Positions 51,877-60,084 of a DNA stretch of 64,000 nt are shown piece after piece. The notes under the pieces are model-generated. The model saw only the letters and a program-made list of their open reading frames with translations. It was not told the origin of the DNA and ran no database searches. Source of the DNA: JBFWRK01 sp050248955. GTDB taxonomy: Bacteria; Actinomycetota; Acidimicrobiia; Acidimicrobiales; Ilumatobacteraceae. Location of the stretch: NCBI GenBank assembly GCA_050248955.1, contig JBFWRK010000008.1, forward strand, positions 62,001 to 126,000, written 5' to 3'. Made by a program: the position numbers and the translations under genes. Position 1 is the first letter of the stretch. The number at the start of each line of letters is the position of its first letter.

Positions 51877-52809
51877 GTGACCAAGATCCGCCACAAGGGT
51901 GACAGCACGATGATCGAGGACCGCCGCGGTCAGAGCAGCGGCGGCGGTGGGCTCGGTGGCCTCGGCGGCATGTTGGGTGGCGGAGGCGGTGGCGGCGGCA
52001 TGGGCTTCCCGCTGCCCGGGAAGATGGGTGGTGGCCTCCTCGGGTTGCTCGTGATGGCGGCCGTGCTGATCCTGCCCCGGCTGCTCGGTGGCTCGGGCGC
52101 GACGTCCGGATCGACCGACCAGGTCACCTCGCCGAACCTCCAGGAGGAGACGACGTCGGGGAGTGAGGGCGGCGAGTGCGACACCCAGACGGCGCAGATC
52201 GTGTGCGGCGCGGTCGAGGACGTGCAGCTCTTCTGGCAGCGCGAGTTCGAGACGGCCGGCCGGAGCTACGTGGTCACGCCGACGGTGTTCTTCAGCGGCG
52301 GAACATCGACCGGCTGCGGCGAGGCTCAATCGGCGACCGGCCCGTTCTACTGCCCCGCCGACAGCAAGGTGTACTTCGACCTCGACTTCCTCGTGCAGCT
52401 GCAGAACCAGCTCGACGCCCCCGGCGATCTTGCATCGCAGTACATCGTCGCTCACGAGTACGGACACCACCTCCAGAACCTGCTCGGCATCAGTGACCAG
52501 GTGCGCCAGCTCGAGCAGCAGAACCCGTCGCAGGCGAACGCCTACTCGGTGCGCCTCGAGTTGCAGGCCGACTGTCTCGCCGGCGTCTGGGCGCACGACG
52601 CCGAAGCCCGTGGCCTCCTCGAGCCGGGTGAGATCGACGAGGCGCTGAACGCCGCCGCGGCAGTGGGCGACGATCGCATCCAGGAGCAGTCGGGTGGCGG
52701 GGTGCACCCCGAGTCGTTCACGCACGGGACGTCCGAGCAGCGGCAGACCTGGTTCAGCCGCGGGTTCACGACCGGCACCAGCGACCAGTGCGACACGTTC
52801 GCCGAATGA
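51877..52809 (+). CDS. YpfJ-like neutral zinc metallopeptidase
   Basis: 310-aa membrane-anchored peptidase family (KPN_02809/YpfJ). A glycine-rich cytoplasmic head precedes one helix (GLLGLLVMAAVLILPRLLG). The outer domain has the zinc site HEYGHHLQN (about 191-199) with a downstream Glu in RLELQADCLAGVWAHDA. Four or more Cys in the outer part suggest disulphides. GTG 51877 (TKIRHKGDS) starts the protein: a longer frame upstream overlaps the GNAT gene. The 3' end carries 14-bp repeats. Confidence 0.9.
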   Translation: MTKIRHKGDSTMIEDRRGQSSGGGGLGGLGGMLGGGGGGGGMGFPLPGKMGGGLLGLLVMAAVLILPRLLGGSGATSGSTDQVTSPNLQEETTSGSEGGECDTQTAQIVCGAVEDVQLFWQREFETAGRSYVVTPTVFFSGGTSTGCGEAQSATGPFYCPADSKVYFDLDFLVQLQNQLDAPGDLASQYIVAHEYGHHLQNLLGISDQVRQLEQQNPSQANAYSVRLELQADCLAGVWAHDAEARGLLEPGEIDEALNAAAAVGDDRIQEQSGGGVHPESFTHGTSEQRQTWFSRGFTTGTSDQCDTFAE

Positions 52810-52857
52810 ACCCGGGTTCGTGAACCCAGCTTCGTGAACCCGGGTTCGTGAACCCAG
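52808..52857. repeat. 14-bp tandem repeat forming small palindromes
   Basis: Units of GAACCCGGGTTCGT / GAACCCAGCTTCGT repeat three and a half times from the peptidase stop codon onward. GGGTTCGTGAACCC occurs at 52814-52827 and 52842-52855 as perfect palindromes. May act as terminator between convergent genes. Confidence 0.85.
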
Positions 52858-52870
52858 GCGCCGTGGCGGG

Positions 52871-54019
52871 TCAGCCGCCGAAGCGACGGTAGATCCGCTC
52901 GAACGGTCCCATGCCCACGAACCGGTTCCACCACGCACCGATCAGGATCGCGAACACCCAGAACACGCCAGCGAAGACGAGCGCCGTGTCGAGCCCGGTC
53001 GGTCGCACCCAACCCGCCGTGTCGACGACGCCGTTGAACACGACGACGTGGAGCACGTAGAGCGTCAGCGTCATCTGCCCAGCCCGGCGGAACAGATCGA
53101 CGAGCACCGACCCCGGCGAGCGCTCGGCCAGCGAGCTGATCACGATCACCGCGATCAGCGAGCTGCCGATCGTCACGAGCGTGTAGAGCAGGCCGCGGTT
53201 GAACGGATCGGTACGGCCGAGGACGTCCCAGCGGCCGGCGTCGACGGTGCCGTTCGCGCCGAGCCGGGTGACGATCGAGCTCAGCGCGTACCCGCCGGCG
53301 AGGAGGACCGCGCCGAGGCCGACGAGTCGCCACCGCCAGCGGTCGATCTCCGGGAGCAGCCGTCCGATCACCATGCCGGTGCACAGGAACGCGAGCCACG
53401 GCAGGAGCGGGTGCGTGCCGTTCAGGACCGTGTCGAGCAGGAGGCTTCGCGGACTGCGCGGCCACGAGCCGAGCAGCCAGGAGGTGTCGTGCCCGTCACT
53501 CGATCGTTCGAACGCCCACCACTGGACACCCGCCGCGGCGACCGCGCTGGCGGCGCCGATGAGCACGAGCCAGCGCACGCGCAACGTGACGAGGAACGAC
53601 GCGACGATGAAGAACGCGCCGTAGTAGAAGAGGATCGTCCCTGGCCAGATCCAGTCGAGCACGTAGCCGCCGGCGTAGAGCAGCAGCCCGCGGCGACGCA
53701 ACCGCCAGCGATCTCGTTGGATCGCGTCGCGGTCGCGCGAGAGCCGAGAGCGGTTCGTGAACAGCACCACCCCGATGCCGGCCACGGTCACGAACGTCGC
53801 TGCGAACCGGGTGCTGAGGACGCCGACCCATGGATGGAAGAGCCGTCCGAAGAACGTGTCCGTGCCGGATCCGCCGTTGAGGTAGCCGTGGTAGTTCATC
53901 ACCACGACACCGATCAGCGCGACAGCGCGGACGACGTCGATGCCGACCAGCCGGGGCGCGGAGACCGGACGGACCTCGGTCGGCTGCGGTGGAGGCGGAG
54001 GGAGCGTCGTCGCGGTCAT
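52871..54019 (-). CDS. DUF418-type membrane acyltransferase family protein
   Basis: 382-aa protein with about ten helices. It begins with a Pro-rich head, then RLVGIDVVRAVALIGVVVMNYHGY, the typical opening helix of the DUF418/acyltransferase-3-related group. The C-terminal MTLTLYVLHVVVFNGV and FEYRRFGG-like end (PFERIYRRFGG) resemble DUF418 proteins. ATG 54019 overlaps the stop of the upstream racemase-like gene, so both are in one operon. Biochemistry of the family is poorly known. Confidence 0.85.
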   Translation of the reverse strand: MTATTLPPPPPQPTEVRPVSAPRLVGIDVVRAVALIGVVVMNYHGYLNGGSGTDTFFGRLFHPWVGVLSTRFAATFVTVAGIGVVLFTNRSRLSRDRDAIQRDRWRLRRRGLLLYAGGYVLDWIWPGTILFYYGAFFIVASFLVTLRVRWLVLIGAASAVAAAGVQWWAFERSSDGHDTSWLLGSWPRSPRSLLLDTVLNGTHPLLPWLAFLCTGMVIGRLLPEIDRWRWRLVGLGAVLLAGGYALSSIVTRLGANGTVDAGRWDVLGRTDPFNRGLLYTLVTIGSSLIAVIVISSLAERSPGSVLVDLFRRAGQMTLTLYVLHVVVFNGVVDTAGWVRPTGLDTALVFAGVFWVFAILIGAWWNRFVGMGPFERIYRRFGG

Positions 54020-54966
54020 CGGACCCACACGATCCGGTCGGGGATCGTCATGATCAGCGGCCACTGGACGTCGACGACCTCGCCAGGCGCGGGCAGCGGT
54101 TCACCGGCAGGGACGAACGCCATCGACGTGTGCATGTGCGGCGGCTCCAGGAGGCTCAGTCGCCGGCGGCAGTGGTGGAACGGGCTGCGGCCGCCGTCGA
54201 GCAGTGCGATGCCGTGCACGCTCCCGGCGCCGATGAGCACCAGATGACCGGTCGCTGGTGCCGGCGTCGCGCGATAGCCGGCCGGCGTCCCCTCGTCGAT
54301 CGGGCGCACGTCCACGACGTCCGCGCTGAGCGCGAGCATCGACTTGTCGCCGTGCCAGAGCGATGTGCCCAGCCTGACGCGCAGCCGGCGGTCGGGGTGC
54401 CGATCGCGGAGCGTCGTGAAGGCTTCGATGCCGATGTGGCTCACGTCGAGCGTGGCGTCCGGCGGCAGCCGCGGCAACCACGCCTCGATCTCCGCGACGT
54501 GGTCGACGTCGCTGCCGGCGAGCGGCGGATGGATCGAGTACGACAGCACGTCGAGGTCGCGCACCACGTCGAGCTCGTCGGCGTCGAGGCCGTAACGGCG
54601 CATCGAGGAGACGAGCTTCACGACGACCGGCACGCGGTGGCCGCGCGCCGACAGCTCGCGAGCGTGCGCGGCGGACCCGACGGACAGCACCGCCTCGTCC
54701 GGGAGGTCGTCGAGGTCGATGCCGATCGCCGGCGTGAGCACGAGCACGGTCGCGCCGAGCCCGGTTGCCTGGGGGAGCTCGTGGACCGTGCCGACGGCGA
54801 TCGTCGTCGCGCCGGCAGCTACCGCGTGCCTCGCCAACCACGGCCGCCCGAAGCCGTAACCGTTGCCCTTCACCACGGGGATCAGCGCGTCTGCGCCGAC
54901 GACCGATGTGACCCGATCCATGTGGCTGTGCCACGCACGCTCGTCGACGGTCAGCACCACGGTCAT
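54016..54966 (-). CDS. Alanine racemase-like fold-type III PLP enzyme
   Basis: 316-aa protein. PLP Lys in PVVKGNGYGFGRP (about residues 30-42) is the Alr signature. SMRRYGL, IDEGTPAGY and the tail HTSMAFVPAGEPLPAPGEVVDVQWPL follow the Alr barrel/beta domain pattern. It is about 50 residues shorter than Alr, mostly from the C-terminal domain, and the catalytic Tyr region is not certain. It starts at ATG 54966 and overlaps a membrane acyltransferase gene. The combination resembles a split VanT (membrane domain plus racemase). Confidence 0.82.
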   Translation of the reverse strand: MTVVLTVDERAWHSHMDRVTSVVGADALIPVVKGNGYGFGRPWLARHAVAAGATTIAVGTVHELPQATGLGATVLVLTPAIGIDLDDLPDEAVLSVGSAAHARELSARGHRVPVVVKLVSSMRRYGLDADELDVVRDLDVLSYSIHPPLAGSDVDHVAEIEAWLPRLPPDATLDVSHIGIEAFTTLRDRHPDRRLRVRLGTSLWHGDKSMLALSADVVDVRPIDEGTPAGYRATPAPATGHLVLIGAGSVHGIALLDGGRSPFHHCRRRLSLLEPPHMHTSMAFVPAGEPLPAPGEVVDVQWPLIMTIPDRIVWVR

Positions 54967-55023
54967 CGGCGGCGAACGCTACTGGTGTGGCCTGCGCCCG
55001 CTCGGGCAGCGTGGGGTCGGCAA

Positions 55024-55046
55024 TTCCCGAGTTGTCCAGTCAGGAA
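55024..55046. promoter_or_regulatory. Inverted repeat upstream of DUF4395 gene
   Basis: TTCCCGA (55024-55030) and TCAGGAA (55040-55046) form an imperfect palindrome with 9-bp spacing, 13 bp before the ATG of the DUF4395 gene. Likely repressor operator; the protein is unknown. Confidence 0.5.
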
Positions 55047-55058
55047 TCTCTCCGTACG

Positions 55059-55559
55059 ATGCTCCACGTGCGCCGGTTCTTCAGCTTCCCGAATCCTGTC
55101 AACGAGACCTCGGCACGACTCGTCGCCGCCGGCGCCGTCCTGCAGTGCGCGGTGTTCCTCGTCATCCGCGAGGGCTGGGTGCTGGTACCGCTGGTCTACG
55201 GCTTCGTCGCACGGGTGCTGGCCGGACCGACGATGAGCCCGCTCGGGCAGTTCGCGACACGTGTCGTGACGCCCAGGATCCCTGTCCAGCACACGTTCGT
55301 GCCCGGCCCGCCGAAGCGGTTCGCGCAGGGGATCGGCGCGACGTTCACGCTCGGCGCCGGCATCGCCTGGCTCCTCGGCGCGCCGGCCGTCGCATACGTG
55401 CTGGTCGCGGGGATCCTCGTGGCGGCAACGCTCGAGTCGGTGCTCGGGATCTGTCTCGGCTGCATCGTCTTCGGCCGGCTCATGCGGTGGGGCATGATCC
55501 CGGCCGACGTGTGCGCCGAGTGCAACGACATCAGCGCGAGGCTCGGCCTCGCCCGCTGA
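55059..55559 (+). CDS. DUF4395 family membrane protein
   Basis: 166-aa protein with about four helices. FFSFPNPVNETSARLVAAGAVLQCAVFL and VARVLAGPTMSPLGQFATRVVTPR are DUF4395 signatures. C-terminal CLGCIVFGRLMRWGMIPADVCAEC has a Cys pair plus more Cys, common in this family and suggestive of sulfur or redox chemistry. ATG 55059 chosen for the family start; a longer frame to 54987 overlaps the divergent racemase promoter. Its 3' end overlaps the end of mftF by 29 bp. Confidence 0.87.
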   Translation: MLHVRRFFSFPNPVNETSARLVAAGAVLQCAVFLVIREGWVLVPLVYGFVARVLAGPTMSPLGQFATRVVTPRIPVQHTFVPGPPKRFAQGIGATFTLGAGIAWLLGAPAVAYVLVAGILVAATLESVLGICLGCIVFGRLMRWGMIPADVCAECNDISARLGLAR

Positions 55560-56946
55560 CCGCTTCGACCGCGCCGGGTCCCGCCCGGTCGGAGGTCAAC
55601 ACCGGTCGGATCGCCGTGAACGACCGCTCGCGCACCATGCCGGCCCACAGCCCGGCGCAGTAGGCGAGGTCGTCGGCGACGTGCAGGCCGAGTGCGCGGA
55701 CGAGACCGAGCCGCGGACGGTCGCGCGCCCAGGCGACCAGCGGTGGGACGACGACCGCCAGCGCCACCGCGCGCCGGGCGCGCTTCGAGACGAGTGCTGC
55801 GGCCAGCGCGAACGGGAACCAGGCGCGCACGAGCGCAGAGGCGAGGATCCGCCCTGCGAAGAGGTGTCCGAGACCCGCAAGCCGGAAGGCGACGCGCAAC
55901 GGATGCGCGAGCCCCGACAACGTGCGAACGAGCAAGCCGGTCGTGACCGCGGCGACGGTCACGCCGGCAGGCGGCGACACGATGCCCACCCCCCATGCGA
56001 CTGCGCTCCAGCCGTTCATCCGCGCCGGGGCGAGCGCGCCTGGGTGGCGACGGGCGAGCGGTGCCGCCGACGAGCCGTATCCGACCCGTTGCGCGAGCCA
56101 GGCGCGGGCGTCCGGTCGCGGGTCGTGCAGCACGACCGCTTCCGGCTCGTAGCGCACCCTCCACCCGGCCTCGTCGAGCCGCCAGACGAGATCGACGTCC
56201 TCGCCGTACCGCAACGTGGTGTCGAACCCGCCGATGCCGCGCAGCGCCTCGACGCGCGCCACCAGCGCCGCGGCCGGCACGTAGCTCACGCGCGTTCCCG
56301 CCCGGACGCGAGCGGGCGTGCCCCCGAGGTCGAGCGGCGACCGCCACTGCTCGTATCGCGCGAGTGCTCGGCCGTCGCCGTTCGCGGAGCGGACCCGTGG
56401 TGCCACGAGGGCGACGCGATCGTCGGCGAGGTGGGGCAGCAGTGCGTCGAGCCATCCGACCTCTGGTGTCGCGTCGGAGTCGAGGAACGCGACGTACGGC
56501 GTGGCCACCAGGGCAAGACCCGCAGCTCGGGCGCCGCCCGGTCCGACGTTGCGGTCGAGGCGGTGCACGTCAGCGCCGAGCACTGAGCCGAGCGGCCTGG
56601 GCGATGCATCGTCGACGATGATCACGCTGCACGGGCCGCAGCTGAGCACGAGGTCGGACAGGCGCCACAGCGGCGTGCCGAACACGGGGATCACGACTGT
56701 CACCTCGCCGGCACGCGGCCCCGTCCCCCGTTGTGGCGACGGGTGCGCGGCGCCGGCGTCGACCAGCCGGTCGGTCAGCGGTTCGTGCCCGGGCGGCGGG
56801 ACCTTGCCGGCGCGGATCGCCTCGACGACTCCTGCTCCGGACGATCCGAGGCGGAACAGCGTGAGCGGTGAGCCGCCGAGCAGCGCTCTGCCGTCGTCGA
56901 GGACGCGGCAGGACGGATCGAGCGTGTAACGGCTCGTCGCGGTCAC
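55531..56946 (-). CDS. mftF: Mycofactocin glycosyltransferase MftF
   Basis: 471-aa protein. An N-terminal ~80-residue domain starts RYTLDPSCRVLDDGRALLGGSPLTLFRL, typical for MftF. The GT2 domain follows (VTVVIPVFGTPLWRLSDL, IVDDAS, NVGPGGARAAGLA, FLDSDATPEVGWL, FDTTLRYGEDVDLVWRLD), then C-terminal membrane helices. MftF oligoglucosylates premycofactocin. ATG 56946 overlaps the mftE stop. Last gene of the operon. Confidence 0.93.
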   Translation of the reverse strand: MTATSRYTLDPSCRVLDDGRALLGGSPLTLFRLGSSGAGVVEAIRAGKVPPPGHEPLTDRLVDAGAAHPSPQRGTGPRAGEVTVVIPVFGTPLWRLSDLVLSCGPCSVIIVDDASPRPLGSVLGADVHRLDRNVGPGGARAAGLALVATPYVAFLDSDATPEVGWLDALLPHLADDRVALVAPRVRSANGDGRALARYEQWRSPLDLGGTPARVRAGTRVSYVPAAALVARVEALRGIGGFDTTLRYGEDVDLVWRLDEAGWRVRYEPEAVVLHDPRPDARAWLAQRVGYGSSAAPLARRHPGALAPARMNGWSAVAWGVGIVSPPAGVTVAAVTTGLLVRTLSGLAHPLRVAFRLAGLGHLFAGRILASALVRAWFPFALAAALVSKRARRAVALAVVVPPLVAWARDRPRLGLVRALGLHVADDLAYCAGLWAGMVRERSFTAIRPVLTSDRAGPGAVEAVSGRGRASR

Positions 56947-57623
56947 GCCGGCTCGCTCGCGGTACGCCAGCGTCGGACCGTCTCGACGAGGTGCTCGGTG
57001 AGCGCGTCGAGGATCGTTCGCCCGTCCTCGGCCGAAGCGCGGGTCGGGTCGCCGATGATGCCGGTCGGGCTCGACACCCGGAGACCCGTGCGAAAGGCCT
57101 CTCCCGCGCTACCGAGGTGGCCCGGTACAGCTCGATCGAGCCGCACGACGTCGGGGTCGAGGGCGAGCATGATCGACGTCTCTGTGCGTCCCGCATGGGC
57201 ATCGCCGCCGTCGACGTGTGGCCACCACGACAGCACGGCGCGGCCCTCGTCGGTGATCCGCCGCACGGCTGCATCGACGCCCGCACGATTTCCCCCGTGG
57301 CCGTTCACGAGCACGATGCCGCTCGCCCAGCCGGCAGCGCGGGCGATCTCGACGAGCACGTCGGCGAGCAGCTCGTTCGTGATCGAGAGCAGACCGGGGA
57401 ACTCCTGGTGCTCCCAACTCGCGCCGATCGCGAGTGGCGGGGCGACGAGCACGTCGACCACGGCGCCCGCGAGCCGGGTTGCCATCGCGACCGCGATGCG
57501 AGTGTCCGTGTCGAGCGGGAGGTGGGGACCGTGCTGCTCGCACGAGCCGAGCGGCAGCGCGAGGAGCGGTTGCCGCCCCTCCAGCTCCGGCCACGCGGCC
57601 TCACCGAGCGAGCGGCGCATCAC
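56943..57623 (-). CDS. mftE: Mycofactocin precursor peptide peptidase MftE (creatininase family)
   Basis: 226-aa metal-dependent amidohydrolase. LPLGSCEQHGPHLPLDTDT carries the metal ligands Glu, His and Asp. VLVNGHGGNR and HAGRTETSIML supply the rest. MftE cuts the modified C-terminal dipeptide from the MftA precursor, giving AHDP. ATG 57623 overlaps the stop of the PQQ-propeller gene. No mftA, mftB, mftC or mftD gene was found in the window. Confidence 0.95.
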   Translation of the reverse strand: MMRRSLGEAAWPELEGRQPLLALPLGSCEQHGPHLPLDTDTRIAVAMATRLAGAVVDVLVAPPLAIGASWEHQEFPGLLSITNELLADVLVEIARAAGWASGIVLVNGHGGNRAGVDAAVRRITDEGRAVLSWWPHVDGGDAHAGRTETSIMLALDPDVVRLDRAVPGHLGSAGEAFRTGLRVSSPTGIIGDPTRASAEDGRTILDALTEHLVETVRRWRTASEPA

Positions 57624-59239
57624 GCGTCACCCACCGCGAGCATGAAGCCCGCTCTCGTGCCGACATAGATCCGGCCCGCCCACACCGCTGGGGTCGACTC
57701 GATGTTGCCGTCGAGGCGCAGCGCCCACCGCTCGACCGGTGAGGCCGTGCCGTCGCCGAGGTCGTACGCGTGCAACGCCCCGCCGCCGTCCCCCTGCAGC
57801 AGCACGCCGTCGACGACGCTCGGCGAGCTGAGCACCGGTCCGGCGACGCGCAGCTGCCACCGCTCCGCACCGGTCGCGCGGTCGAGCCCGTAGACGATTC
57901 CGGACCTCGTCGGCCAGATCACGGTGTCGCCATGGATCGCCGGCGTCGACCACGTGCCGCTGTCGACGCCGTGGTTCACGTCGACGCGCCACACCACCGG
58001 ATCGTCGGACCGGCGGGGATCGAGCTTCAACAGCTGGCCGAGCTCGCGGGCGCGCGCCGTGTTGCGGTCGACCTCGACCCCGACGTAGATGAACCCGGCG
58101 TCGTCGCCGACGATCGTTGCGTCGGTGTCGTCGCCGGTCCAGAACCGGAACGTGCGGGTGGGCTCGCCGATCCCGGAGCGGATCGACGAGAAGTCCCAGC
58201 CCTGCACGAGCCCGCCGGACGAGGCGACGTAGATCGTGTCGCCGAGGAGCATCACCGAGCTCTCGAGGCTCACGCGCGTGTCACCGATCGCGTCGAGCAG
58301 CTCCTCGTCCCACCCGGCGGCGCTCCACTGCAACTCGGGAGCGGCGGTGACACGACCGTCGGCGCCGTAGCCGCGGTAGAGCCGAACGAGGTGGAGCCGG
58401 CTGTTCTCACCGCCGACGATCAGGTGGTCGTCGACGACGATCGCTGCGCCGTCCCAGTCGTTGTTCCACAGCCGTGGCGTGATCGCCCTGCCGTCCATGC
58501 TCCACAGCTCGACCGGCTCCGGTCCGTCGAACGAGATCACGCGGAACTGGTTGTCGCGCGAGCCGGCGTAGATCAACGGGTAGCCGTCAGGATCGACCGT
58601 GATCGCCCCCTTCGCGATGTCCCCGGTCGGGAACGGCGGGATGATGTCCTCGCCGGTGGCCGCGTCGACGAAGTGGATCCGGTAGTCGTACGCGCCGAAC
58701 ACGAGCCACGTGCGGCCCGTTCGTTCGAACACGACGGGCTGGCCGGTCCAGCCCGTGCCGCACCACACCCGCGTCTCGCCGTACTCGCTCGACTCGCCGC
58801 ACATCGCCCGACCCGGGTAGCGCCAGAGCGTCGTCGGCGTGACCGGGACCGGACCGGTGCCGTGGTACGAGCGCGTCGGGTTGCCGCGGAACGTCAGCAG
58901 TCCCCGGACAGCGGTTCCCCACGGTTGCTGGAAACCGCTCGGATCGGCGAGCAGCGGTGGCGGCGCTGTCGTCGTCGCCGATGCTGTCGTCGGCGCGGAC
59001 GTGGTGCTGGGGGCGGACGTGGTGGTGGGTGCGGACGGGGTGGTGGGTGCGGCGGTCGTCGTCGGAGCACGTTCGTCGGGCGTCGCCGTCGACGAGACCG
59101 CCTTCGCGTCCACGGCCACGACCGCCGGGCTCGCCGATGGTCTGCCGGGATCGGCCGCGATCCGCACGGCGACGGCAACGAGCGCCATCGTCACGCTGAC
59201 TGCTGCCGCCCGCTGGAGCCACGTCTGGCGCGCGGTCAC
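57620..59239 (-). CDS. Secreted PQQ-like beta-propeller repeat protein
   Basis: 539-aa protein. An N-terminal membrane/signal segment (AAAVSVTMALVAVAVRIAA) precedes a Thr/Pro/Ala-rich stalk (about 55-95) and an outer beta-propeller with repeated blades (VVDGVLLQGDGGGALHAYDLGDG, AGRIYVGTRAGFMLAV, ...). No dehydrogenase signature is clear, so binding of PQQ is not assured; it may be a scaffold or electron partner. Overlaps the LLM gene and mftE on both sides by 4 bp, so it belongs to the mycofactocin operon. Confidence 0.88.
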   Translation of the reverse strand: MTARQTWLQRAAAVSVTMALVAVAVRIAADPGRPSASPAVVAVDAKAVSSTATPDERAPTTTAAPTTPSAPTTTSAPSTTSAPTTASATTTAPPPLLADPSGFQQPWGTAVRGLLTFRGNPTRSYHGTGPVPVTPTTLWRYPGRAMCGESSEYGETRVWCGTGWTGQPVVFERTGRTWLVFGAYDYRIHFVDAATGEDIIPPFPTGDIAKGAITVDPDGYPLIYAGSRDNQFRVISFDGPEPVELWSMDGRAITPRLWNNDWDGAAIVVDDHLIVGGENSRLHLVRLYRGYGADGRVTAAPELQWSAAGWDEELLDAIGDTRVSLESSVMLLGDTIYVASSGGLVQGWDFSSIRSGIGEPTRTFRFWTGDDTDATIVGDDAGFIYVGVEVDRNTARARELGQLLKLDPRRSDDPVVWRVDVNHGVDSGTWSTPAIHGDTVIWPTRSGIVYGLDRATGAERWQLRVAGPVLSSPSVVDGVLLQGDGGGALHAYDLGDGTASPVERWALRLDGNIESTPAVWAGRIYVGTRAGFMLAVGDA

Positions 59240-60084
59240 TCGATCAGCGTGCCGATCTGGTGCAGCGCGCGCTCGACATCGTCGGCGTTCGCCAATGGCA
59301 GCGGGTAGGCGATCAACCGATCGACGCCGGCATCCCGGTACTCGTCGGCGAGCTCAGCGCTGATCGGCCCCGGAGGCGGCGTGATCGAGATCTCGAGCGC
59401 GCCCAGCTCCGCCGGCCGGTCGATGACGCCGGCCGCCCTCCGCAGCGACTGCACCTGCGCGGCAGCCTGCGCCGGCGTCAGGAAGAACCCGTACCAGCCG
59501 TGCCCGACGGCGACCGCACGGCGGTGCGCCGGCGGCGTGCGCCCGCCGATGACGATCGGGGGGCCGCCCGGGCGCGTGGGCCGCGGGTGGGCGTCGACAC
59601 CGGAGAACGACACGAACGGCCCGTCGTGGGCGACGGGGCCAGGATCGCGCCACAACGCTCGCATCGCGGCGAGGTAGTCGTCGGTCCGCTCGCCGCGCTG
59701 AGCCATCGGCACACCGACCGCCGACATCTCCGGTTCGAGGTAGCCGACGCCGATGCCGAGGTGGAGTCGTCCGCCGGCGAGCACGTCGAGGCTCGCAACC
59801 TGCTTCGCGAGGACGACCGGGTTGCGTTGCGGGAGGATGATGATCCCCGTGCCGAGCTCGATGCGCGTCGTTGCCGCGGCGACGAACGCGAGGTGCACGA
59901 GCGGGTCGAGGATCGGATCGGTCGGCTCCATCGGGGCGGGTGCGACGCGTGGGCTCGGGAGCACGACGTGCTCACCGACCCACCAGCTGTCGAACCCGAT
60001 CTCCTCCGCGACCGCCGCCAGCCGAAGCGTGTCCTCCGGCGCGTGGACGCCGCCGCTGTTGAGCCCGAACAGACCGAGCTTCAT
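59236..60084 (-). CDS. LLM class flavin/F420-dependent oxidoreductase
   Basis: 282-aa TIM-barrel oxidoreductase of the luciferase-like superfamily (TIGR03619-like). Begins MKLGLFGLNSGGVHAPEDTLRLAAVAEEIGFDSWWVGEHVVLPSP, and GGRLHLGIGVGYLEPEMSAVGVPMAQRGER is the common barrel core. F420 use is likely in Actinobacteria but not proven by sequence. Located between etfB and the propeller gene, with ATGA overlaps; it may work with mycofactocin-linked redox partners. Confidence 0.9.
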   Translation of the reverse strand: MKLGLFGLNSGGVHAPEDTLRLAAVAEEIGFDSWWVGEHVVLPSPRVAPAPMEPTDPILDPLVHLAFVAAATTRIELGTGIIILPQRNPVVLAKQVASLDVLAGGRLHLGIGVGYLEPEMSAVGVPMAQRGERTDDYLAAMRALWRDPGPVAHDGPFVSFSGVDAHPRPTRPGGPPIVIGGRTPPAHRRAVAVGHGWYGFFLTPAQAAAQVQSLRRAAGVIDRPAELGALEISITPPPGPISAELADEYRDAGVDRLIAYPLPLANADDVERALHQIGTLIE

